Assembly (NCBI GenBank): GCA_002401055.1
Contig: NVRZ01000254.1
Span: 1 to 5,175 of the forward strand
Length of the DNA: 5,175 bases
Source: Bacteroidota bacterium
Lineage (GTDB): Bacteria; Bacteroidota; Bacteroidia; NORP154
Direction: 5' to 3'
A program made the position numbers and the translations under genes. Below, piece by piece: positions 1 to 5,175 of this stretch. The notes under the pieces are model-generated. The model was not told the DNA's origin, did no database searches, and worked only from the letters and a program-made list of their open reading frames with translations. How positions within the stretch are numbered: the first letter of the stretch is position 1; each line of letters starts with the position of its first letter.

Positions 1-1
1 T

Positions 2-934
2 GATCCGCTAACAGCACAAACGGTAAAAGTGTATTTGGTTGCGGAAACTTTTTTTTCAAGTTCCCTATACTATTCGAACAAGAAATTTAAATTGGGTAAT
101 CCTCAGATTGAAGATGATGAAGGTGATTATGATTTGGATCCTTCTAAGGAGATAGCAAGCGTGTCTTTAAAACCGGAAAGTGGCGATACGATTAAAATTA
201 AATTTAATGATGTGCTCTTTGGTCCGGAAGATTCTCTATTGGTAAACAATAATGCGTTTCAGTCATTAATTAGAGGGTTTTATATCACCACGGATACGAC
301 CAACCCTGGTGGTATTTTTTATCTCGACTTCTTATCACCAGCCACTAAATTGACTTTATATTATAACGACTCTTTAAGTTTTGATTTCAAAATTAATTCG
401 GCGAGTGCAACTATAAACCATTTTGAGCACAGCTATAGCGGAACAGAAGTTGAAAGTCAATTAAATGACTCTACTGTTGGAGATTCGTTGGTATACGTTC
501 AGGCGATGGCAGGTGTAAAAACTAAGATCAATTTTCCATTTTTAAGCGAATGGGCTAAAAACGAGAATATTGCTATTAATAAGGCTGAGCTGGTAATTAC
601 GGTCTTGGACGGTGGTACTTTGCTTACCCACCCATCACCAGAAGCCTTGTTTTTACTGGGTGCAGGGGCCAACCCGCTCACGAATGACTTACTTGAAGGT
701 GTTTCTTATTTTGGAGGAACCTATGATCTGGCCTCTAAACAGTATAAATTCAATATTGCAAGGCATATACACGAAATATTGTATCAGGGACTACCCAACG
801 ATGGCTTGTTTTTGATCGTCCCAAATAACTTTCTTGTAACGGGAAGCGTAGTTAGTGCAAACAGGGCGGTTATTGGAGGCGGAAGTAACAGTAGTATAAG
901 AATGAAACTAAATTTGACCTATACGGTTTTATAA
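2..934 (+). CDS. DUF4270-like envelope protein, C-terminal part (5' end outside window)
   Basis: The frame is open from base 2 (reading DPLTAQTVKVYLVAETFF) to the TAA at 932-934, giving 310 codons with no start visible, so this is the C-terminal part of a longer protein. It resembles DUF4270 proteins of Bacteroidota, which are usually about 500-600 residues with an N-terminal lipoprotein signal. The supporting signs are a beta-rich, serine/threonine-rich composition, a segment reading VYVQAMAGVKTKINFPFL from about 491, then INKAELVITV, and location directly before glmS, an order I recall from Flavobacteriia. I see no catalytic motif or membrane helix in the visible part, and the function is unknown. 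The stop overlaps the glmS start by one base, so the two are probably co-transcribed and translationally coupled. An envelope location is inferred from the family, because the signal peptide is not visible. The family call rests on remembered sequence features and gene order, not on a search. Confidence 0.75.
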   Translation, partial: DPLTAQTVKVYLVAETFFSSSLYYSNKKFKLGNPQIEDDEGDYDLDPSKEIASVSLKPESGDTIKIKFNDVLFGPEDSLLVNNNAFQSLIRGFYITTDTTNPGGIFYLDFLSPATKLTLYYNDSLSFDFKINSASATINHFEHSYSGTEVESQLNDSTVGDSLVYVQAMAGVKTKINFPFLSEWAKNENIAINKAELVITVLDGGTLLTHPSPEALFLLGAGANPLTNDLLEGVSYFGGTYDLASKQYKFNIARHIHEILYQGLPNDGLFLIVPNNFLVTGSVVSANRAVIGGGSNSSIRMKLNLTYTVL

Positions 935-2772
935 TGTGTGGAATTGTCGGATATATTGGTGAGCGAGATGCATACCCGATCTTGATCAAAGGGTTGCAAC
1001 GTCTAGAGTATCGCGGATATGACAGTGCTGGTGTTGCATTATTGAATGGCAAACTCAATATGTATAAGCAAAAAGGCAAAGTTGCAGAGCTTGAAAAATT
1101 TGTGAAGGGGAAGGATCTTTCAGGAACGATAGGAATAGGCCATACCCGATGGGCCACCCATGGTGAACCAAATAATGAGAATGCACATCCGCATTATTCC
1201 AGCTCAAAAAAACACGTGATTATCCATAATGGAATAATTGAAAACTATGCCACAATAAAGAAAGAGCTGACCAAAAGAGGGTGTAAGTTCAGTAGCGATA
1301 CAGATACTGAGGTACTTATTCAGCTTATTGAAGACATCCAAAATAAAGAGAAGGTTGATTTGGCTGAGGCCGTTAGGATAGCCTTGAATGGTGTAATCGG
1401 AGCATACGCAATTCTAATTATCTCCAAAGATGCTCCAGATCAGATGATAGCCGCAAAAAAGGGTAGCCCACTGGTTATAGGAGTCGGCGACAATGAGTTT
1501 TTTATTGCTTCGGATGCCACACCAATTGTTGAATACACAAAAAACGTAGTTTATCTGGAGGATGATGAAATTGCTATGATCAAAAAAGGGGAGGATTTGA
1601 AGATCAAAACTATCAAGAATAAGAATAAAACCCCTTATATGCAGGAATTGGAGATGACACTTGAGACTCTAGAAAAGGGAGGTTACGATCACTTCATGCT
1701 AAAGGAGATTTATGAGCAGCCGCAATCTATTAAAGACAGCATGCGTGGAAGACTAGACTTAAAAAAAGGAGTAGTAGCGCTTGGCGGTATAAAGGACTAT
1801 GAGAAAAAACTAGCGAATGCGGACAGAATAATAATCATTGCTTGCGGAACTTCATGGCATGCCGGTTTGGTCGGGGAGTACTTGTTCGAAGAGTTGGCTA
1901 GAATACCTGTTGAAGTTGAATACGCATCAGAATTTCGATATCGGGATCCAATAATCAATGAAAATGACGTTGTTATAGCAATCTCTCAATCAGGAGAAAC
2001 TGCTGATACTTTGGCCGCGATAGAACTTGCAAAATCAAAAGGAGCCACTATCTTGGGGATATGTAATGTTGTTGGGTCATCGATCCCACGAGCTACACAC
2101 GCTGGATCTTATACGCATGCCGGCCCGGAAGTAGGAGTTGCATCAACCAAAGCCTTCACAGCTCAGATTACATTGCTCACATTAATGGCTTTATCGGTTG
2201 CACAGAAAAAAGGAAATTTAAAGGAATCCTATTTTCGTCAATTGCTGAATGAGCTAACGTTAATCCCAGAAAAAATCCAGAAGTCGCTTGAGGCCAACGA
2301 TCAGATCAAATACATTGCCGATATCTACAAAGACGTACAAAACATGCTGTACCTTGGAAGAGGTTATAATTTCCCAGTGGCCCTGGAAGGAGCATTAAAA
2401 CTTAAGGAAATTTCATACATACATGCAGAGGGTTACCCTGCAGCTGAGATGAAACATGGACCAATTGCATTAATTGATGAGGAGATGCCGGTTATATTTA
2501 TTGCTACTCGAAAAGGATCATATGATAAAGTAGTAAGTAATATTCAGGAGGTAAAGGCGCGAAAGGGTAAGATTATCGCAATCGTTACTGAAGGCGATAC
2601 AACAGTTAAAGAATTGGCGGACTACACCATTGAAATACCTGAGGTGATGGAACCCTTGGTTCCTTTGGTGTCGGTAGTTCCATTGCAACTACTATCCTAC
2701 CATATTGCGGTAATGAGAGGTTGTGATGTAGATCAGCCTAGAAACCTTGCAAAGTCTGTTACCGTAGAGTAG
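934..2772 (+). CDS. glmS: Glutamine--fructose-6-phosphate aminotransferase (isomerizing), GlmS
   Basis: This cytoplasmic enzyme makes glucosamine-6-phosphate from fructose-6-phosphate and glutamine, the first committed step toward UDP-GlcNAc for peptidoglycan and LPS. The 612 residues match the usual length (E. coli 609). The N-terminal class II glutaminase domain (about 2-220) starts MCGIVGYIG. Cys2 becomes the nucleophile after Met removal. HTRWATHG is at 70-77, NGIIENY at 99-105 and SDTDTEV at 121-127. The first SIS domain (about 290-420) has ACGTS at 303-307, SQSGET at 351-356 and STKAFT at 404-409. The second (about 460-600) has EGALKLKE at 485-492 and KHG at 507-509. The C-terminus DQPRNLAKSVTVE keeps the active-site lysine (Lys607). 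The isomerase residues Glu485, Lys489, Glu492 and His508 are all present, so it should be active. The start is fixed by the catalytic cysteine. There is no Shine-Dalgarno sequence, and the ATG overlaps the upstream TAA by one base, which suggests coupled translation. Confidence 0.98.
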   Translation: MCGIVGYIGERDAYPILIKGLQRLEYRGYDSAGVALLNGKLNMYKQKGKVAELEKFVKGKDLSGTIGIGHTRWATHGEPNNENAHPHYSSSKKHVIIHNGIIENYATIKKELTKRGCKFSSDTDTEVLIQLIEDIQNKEKVDLAEAVRIALNGVIGAYAILIISKDAPDQMIAAKKGSPLVIGVGDNEFFIASDATPIVEYTKNVVYLEDDEIAMIKKGEDLKIKTIKNKNKTPYMQELEMTLETLEKGGYDHFMLKEIYEQPQSIKDSMRGRLDLKKGVVALGGIKDYEKKLANADRIIIIACGTSWHAGLVGEYLFEELARIPVEVEYASEFRYRDPIINENDVVIAISQSGETADTLAAIELAKSKGATILGICNVVGSSIPRATHAGSYTHAGPEVGVASTKAFTAQITLLTLMALSVAQKKGNLKESYFRQLLNELTLIPEKIQKSLEANDQIKYIADIYKDVQNMLYLGRGYNFPVALEGALKLKEISYIHAEGYPAAEMKHGPIALIDEEMPVIFIATRKGSYDKVVSNIQEVKARKGKIIAIVTEGDTTVKELADYTIEIPEVMEPLVPLVSVVPLQLLSYHIAVMRGCDVDQPRNLAKSVTVE

Positions 2773-2792
2773 GGCATTCAAGAGTACTCTAC
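2764..2792 (+). terminator. Weak hairpin spanning the glmS stop codon
   Basis: GTAGAGTA (2764-2771) and TACTCTAC (2785-2792) form a perfect 8-bp inverted repeat with a 13-base loop. The left arm contains most of the glmS stop codon. Only a short AT-rich stretch (ataaattt) follows, with no clean T-run, so intrinsic termination is a weak inference. It could also be an mRNA 3'-end stabiliser or chance. Confidence 0.3.
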
Positions 2793-2823
2793 ATAAATTT
2801 ATGGGGTTCAGTTACTATTCACA

Positions 2824-2866
2824 GGCCATGATCTACGGATAAATCCTAAATGGCCACCCGTTTTAT
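2824..2866 (+). terminator. Second inverted repeat with T-rich tail, possible glmS terminator
   Basis: GGCCAT (2824-2829) pairs with ATGGCC (2850-2855). The 20-base loop could hold a small inner GGA/TCC stem. GGGT at 2804-2807 could also pair with ACCC at 2856-2859, lengthening the stem across a 16-base bulge. A T-rich stretch (ttttattt) begins at 2861, five bases after the main stem. The position between two apparent transcription units fits a terminator, but the stem is short and the loop large. The tail merges into the -33 element of the downstream promoter. Confidence 0.3.
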
Positions 2867-2893
2867 TTGCAGTTCCAACCTTTTGTATCTTTG
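2866..2893 (+). promoter_or_regulatory. Bacteroidota-type housekeeping promoter for the lipoprotein/sigma/anti-sigma operon
   Basis: TATCTTTG at 2886-2893 matches the Bacteroidota -7 consensus TAnnTTTG exactly. TTTG at 2866-2869 can serve as the -33 element. The 16-base spacer is at or slightly below the short end of the usual range. Transcription would start near 2899, giving a leader of roughly 25-30 bases before the ATG at 2927, with no Shine-Dalgarno sequence, as is common in this phylum. It is the best promoter candidate I found in the window, and it would place the sigma/anti-sigma pair under basal housekeeping transcription. Confidence 0.6.
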
Positions 2894-2926
2894 ATTCATC
2901 TATATATATGAAGTAATTGTGATTTA

Positions 2927-3625
2927 ATGCGAAATACACTCATCATATTGTCGGTTGTTTTAATTGTTCTCACTCTTGGCTCTTGCAAAAAGGAAGATGA
3001 GTGGAAACTGCCTACAGACGTGGGGTTTAGTATGGACGTCAATCGTTCCTACAGTTCAAATGGTAAACTCGTTTTTACAAGTGGCATAATTACATTGGCC
3101 TCTTTTGATTTTGAAGGTGAGAGAGCACAAGGAGATGATGTTTATTTTTCGAAGTCCTTTCCCAGCGGATTAAATATTTCCTTCAACTCCAAAAGCGTCA
3201 TATCTCAATTAGATTTTGACATACCTCAGGGTACATATACACGCATATCAATTGCTTTTTCAACCCTTGATGACTTCGATGATAACAATATCGTAGTAAA
3301 TGGGAACTATACGAATTCGAGTGGGACGGATTATCCTATAAAGTTTGAATTCAAATCTGGTGAGTATTTCGATATCGTTGCCGAAGATTATACGGGTGGA
3401 AGCGAGATTGTATTGGATAAAGACTTAACGGAATCCGTGTTTATTCAACTGGACCCGATTCATTGGTTTCAGATAATTTCAACCACATTATTGGATAATG
3501 CTGATCTGGTTAATGTAAATGGGATACAGACTATTGTAATTAGCGAGGATGTAAATGACAATATATTTGACCTTGTTGTTGATCGCCTGGATGAATCGAT
3601 GGAAACAGTATTTAAATCATATTAA
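2927..3625 (+). CDS. Hypothetical lipoprotein, probably surface-exposed, first gene of a sigma/anti-sigma operon
   Basis: The 232-residue product begins with a typical lipoprotein signal: MRN, a hydrophobic core at residues 4-17, and a lipobox LGSC ending at Cys20. The residues after the cysteine, KKEDE, match the K-(D/E)2 export signal known from Capnocytophaga canimorsus surface lipoproteins, so the mature protein probably sits on the outer face of the outer membrane. The rest is acidic and beta-rich with no further membrane segment. A segment around 95-104 reads LDFDIPQGTY and is followed by an Asp-rich stretch (LDDFDDNN), which looks like an extracellular beta-sandwich. I do not recognise the family and assign no enzymatic role. 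The ATG at 2927 is chosen because it directly precedes the signal peptide and lies about 34 bases after the -7 box. The stop is 2 bp from the sigma-factor start, so the genes are almost certainly co-transcribed. A role as ligand or partner of the downstream barrel protein is inference only. Confidence 0.85.
   Translation: MRNTLIILSVVLIVLTLGSCKKEDEWKLPTDVGFSMDVNRSYSSNGKLVFTSGIITLASFDFEGERAQGDDVYFSKSFPSGLNISFNSKSVISQLDFDIPQGTYTRISIAFSTLDDFDDNNIVVNGNYTNSSGTDYPIKFEFKSGEYFDIVAEDYTGGSEIVLDKDLTESVFIQLDPIHWFQIISTTLLDNADLVNVNGIQTIVISEDVNDNIFDLVVDRLDESMETVFKSY
3562..3569 (+). promoter_or_regulatory. Possible internal -7 element ahead of the sigma-factor gene
   Basis: TATATTTG matches TAnnTTTG inside the lipoprotein gene, about 59 bases before the TTG start of the sigma gene. 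The nearest upstream TTG (3534-3536) is 25 bases away, longer than usual. In AT-rich coding DNA such an octamer can occur by chance, so this is a weak candidate for a secondary promoter. Confidence 0.2.
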
Positions 3626-3627
3626 AT

Positions 3628-4176
3628 TTGGACGGGACAAGAGACATCATTTCAGAACGTGATCTTGTAGAACGCTGCATCGCTGATGAGCGACACTTCC
3701 AGGAAATGCTTTACAGAAAATATGCAGACAAGATGTTCACAGTCTGCCTAACCTATTCAGATGATGAGGATGATGCCTGCGACATATTGCAGGACAGTTT
3801 TATCAAGGTTTTTAGGAACCTGCCTAAATTTAATTTTGATGGCTCCTTTGAGGGTTGGATCAGAAGGATTGTGGTAAATACTGCTCTAGAACTGCATCGT
3901 AAGAGGTTAAGAGAAAAGGAAAACCTCAATGTCTACGAAACCTATATAGAGCCAAGGATTGACAGCGCTTTGGATGCAATTCATTCAAACGAGTTGATAA
4001 AATTGGTCAATGAACTTCCTTTTAAAGCCTCATTGGTATTGAAGTTGTACGCTATTGAAGGCTATAGTCATAAAGAAATTGCAGAGCAACTGGCCATTAC
4101 AGTAGGAACATCTAAATCGCAGTTGAACAGAGCACGATCTTTATTAAAAGAATCAATCAACAAACTCAATGGCTGA
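3628..4176 (+). CDS. ECF-type RNA polymerase sigma-70 family sigma factor (Das-like)
   Basis: This 182-residue protein has the two domains of an extracytoplasmic-function sigma factor, which directs RNA polymerase to its own promoter set when released from an anti-sigma factor. Region 2 covers about 22-92 (FQEMLYRKYADKMFTVCLTY, DILQDSFIKVFRNLPKF at 52-68, FEGWIRRIVVNTALE at 74-88). Region 4 covers about 122-178, with the LP motif at 130-131 and the helix-turn-helix EGYSHKEIAEQLAITVGTSKS at 144-164. I see no region 1 or 3. The start is the TTG at 3628. The frame is closed by an in-frame TAA at 3613-3615, and the next ATG (3706, residue 27) would cut into region 2; the length before ISERDLVERC also fits Bacteroidota relatives. 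No Shine-Dalgarno sequence is visible, so translation probably depends on coupling to the lipoprotein gene 2 bp upstream. The 3' end overlaps the anti-sigma gene by 8 bp. Confidence 0.93.
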   Translation: MDGTRDIISERDLVERCIADERHFQEMLYRKYADKMFTVCLTYSDDEDDACDILQDSFIKVFRNLPKFNFDGSFEGWIRRIVVNTALELHRKRLREKENLNVYETYIEPRIDSALDAIHSNELIKLVNELPFKASLVLKLYAIEGYSHKEIAEQLAITVGTSKSQLNRARSLLKESINKLNG

Positions 4177-5175
4177 TAATCAAAATATAGACAAGAAGAT
4201 CAGAGAGAGTTTTGAGGATGCGAGAGCTTCTGCTCCTGATGGATTGTGGGATGACATTAGCAGTAAGATGGAAACCTCTGGTGTTGACAATAACCTGGAT
4301 GAAAAAGTACGGGATAGCTTCAATAACATGAGTGAGTCTGCACCCGAAGGCATCTGGACCGGAGTTAACAGACAATTAAATATAGATAGAGTTTGGAAGA
4401 GGATCAGCGGCAAGTTGGACCGAAGGGCAATTATGTTGTGGAGGAGACTGGCAGGTTCAGTGGCGGTACTCTTGCTCTTAATTGGGTGGGGCGGATATCA
4501 GTACTTGGGTGGCGTGCAAGAGCCATTAATTGTAGAATTACAGAATACTGATGCCCAAGAGGATAATAAACTTGCTAAGGAAAATGCTAAAACTATTCCG
4601 GTTCAAAATGAAATTAAATCTGCTGAGAAGGCAGAGTTTTTGGAATTAAATCAGGAGAACGGAAGCGAATTATTTGATGACAGCGGTATAAACGAAAGAA
4701 TTACAAATAGTACTGATGGGTCTGGGAATAAAATTGAAAATCTTGGTGAGAATAGAGGGGAGCCTGAAAAGCCCAGTTTTGAGGAACCCATTGGTGGTTC
4801 ATATATGGATGAGGCTTCTGCAGTAGATATGAGCATTACAACTATGCTGAGTAAGGAAGAGGAAGAGCGCGAAGATGCCTTAAGTCTTTCGACAATAGTA
4901 ATTAACTCGTTAATGGAGATTATCGCTATTAGTCCTTTGTTGGCATTATCAGATGCGGATAGAGAATTAAACGAGCTTCGGCCTGATGATTATTACTCGG
5001 ATGAGGTAAAAGTAAAAAAGAGGAGATTTGAAGTGGGTATGACCTATTCTCTCAACAATACCTGGCTGCTAAACAACGAAACAAAAAACAGTTTTGATAA
5101 AAACAGTTTGATAACTACGAAAGTTGCTTTTGCGAGCAGTTTCGGGTTCGTTGTTAATTATAACCTTACGGCTAA
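4169..5175 (+). CDS. Dual membrane-spanning anti-sigma factor (Dma-like), 3' end outside window
   Basis: The frame opens at ATG 4169 inside the end of the sigma gene (8-bp overlap, frame shifted) and stays open to the window edge: 335 complete codons, no stop. Residues 1-93 are charged and presumably cytoplasmic. A motif of the form D-x-K-[IV]-R-[ED]-S-F...S-A-P-x-G-[LI]-W occurs at 7-34 and again at 43-70, with a partial third copy (WKRISGKLD) at 76-84. Residues 94-113 form one transmembrane helix after RR at 92-93, so the N-terminus faces the cytoplasm. Residues 117-285 are an acidic, Asn/Glu-rich linker long enough to cross the periplasm. From about 286, RFEVGMTYSLNNTW and later VAFASSFGFVVNYNL alternate like the first strands of a PorT/OMP_b-brl outer-membrane barrel. 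The layout matches Dma anti-sigma factors of Bacteroides thetaiotaomicron, as I recall them. Sequestering the neighbouring sigma factor is inferred from gene order and layout. The barrel is incomplete here. There is no zinc-finger HxxxCxxC anti-sigma motif. Confidence 0.85.
   Translation, partial: MADNQNIDKKIRESFEDARASAPDGLWDDISSKMETSGVDNNLDEKVRDSFNNMSESAPEGIWTGVNRQLNIDRVWKRISGKLDRRAIMLWRRLAGSVAVLLLLIGWGGYQYLGGVQEPLIVELQNTDAQEDNKLAKENAKTIPVQNEIKSAEKAEFLELNQENGSELFDDSGINERITNSTDGSGNKIENLGENRGEPEKPSFEEPIGGSYMDEASAVDMSITTMLSKEEEEREDALSLSTIVINSLMEIIAISPLLALSDADRELNELRPDDYYSDEVKVKKRRFEVGMTYSLNNTWLLNNETKNSFDKNSLITTKVAFASSFGFVVNYNLTA
4187..4420 (+). repeat. Internal protein repeat in the anti-sigma cytoplasmic domain (two full copies plus a partial third)
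   Basis: Codons 7-34 (4187-4270) and 43-70 (4295-4378) encode two 28-residue units at a 36-residue period. Ten positions are identical (D, K, R, S, F, S, A, P, G, W) and most others are conservative changes. A partial third unit at 76-84 keeps only W-x-x-I-S-x-K-L, ending near 4420. Codon choice differs throughout, so the duplication is old and kept at protein level. Related Bacteroidota proteins usually show a P-x-x-x-W-x-x-I motif here. The units may be sigma-contact elements, which is inference. Confidence 0.75.

Noticed and set aside
909..916. TAAATTTG, a match to the TAnnTTTG -7 element 18 bases before glmS.
   Set aside because: The nearest upstream TTG (873-875) is 33 bases away, far beyond the usual spacing. 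The octamer lies in AT-rich coding DNA, where chance matches are expected.
870..934. glmS ribozyme or another leader regulator upstream of glmS.
   Set aside because: The glmS start lies inside the stop codon of the preceding gene, so there is no untranslated leader, and glmS ribozymes are known mainly from Gram-positive bacteria.
870..1157. A 95-codon minus-strand open frame across the DUF4270/glmS junction.
   Set aside because: It is antisense to two well-supported genes, has no recognisable domain, and its composition follows from the opposite-strand coding sequence.
2901..2909. The tatatatat run before the lipoprotein gene as a -10 box or simple repeat.
   Set aside because: It lies downstream of a much better TAnnTTTG element and is too short to count as a repeat. 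It is most likely AT-rich leader sequence.
4166..4413. Two overlapping minus-strand open frames within the start of the anti-sigma gene.
   Set aside because: The plus-strand frame here carries the repeat motif, a transmembrane helix and the overlap with the sigma gene. The antisense frames have no family features or start context.
4651..4836. A 61-codon minus-strand open frame in the linker region of the anti-sigma gene.
   Set aside because: It lies wholly inside the continuous plus-strand frame and reflects the Glu/Asn-rich codon composition on the other strand.

Overview
The window looks like a piece of a Bacteroidota chromosome, probably Flavobacteriales or a near relative. The evidence is a DUF4270-type gene directly ahead of glmS, a lipoprotein with a Flavobacteriia-style surface-export signal after its cysteine, a TAnnTTTG/TTG promoter, starts without Shine-Dalgarno sequences, and an ECF sigma factor followed by an anti-sigma protein that leads into an outer-membrane beta-barrel. 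Base composition is moderately AT-rich and even. I see no mobile element, tRNA, rRNA or CRISPR array. All genes lie on the + strand.

Block 1 (bases 2-2772) is a two-gene unit. The C-terminal 310 codons of a DUF4270-like envelope protein run in from the left edge. Its stop shares one base (TAATG) with the start of glmS, a complete 612-residue glutamine--fructose-6-phosphate aminotransferase that makes glucosamine-6-phosphate for peptidoglycan and LPS.

The gap at 2773-2926 is 154 bp. It holds two weak inverted repeats (possible terminators for glmS) and a good Bacteroidota-type promoter about 35 bp ahead of the next gene.

Block 2 (2927-5175 and beyond) looks like a tightly packed three-gene operon. 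It has a 232-residue lipoprotein with a likely surface-export signal; after a 2-bp gap, an ECF sigma factor starting at TTG; and then, overlapping by 8 bp, a protein cut by the right edge. That last protein has a cytoplasmic N-terminus with a duplicated short motif, one inner-membrane helix, a roughly 170-residue acidic linker, and the first strands of a C-terminal beta-barrel. This is the layout of the dual membrane-spanning anti-sigma factors (Dma, with partner sigma Das) described in Bacteroides thetaiotaomicron. It suggests a one-protein signalling route from outer membrane to cytoplasm, with the surface lipoprotein as a possible partner of the barrel. This block is the most interesting part of the window.
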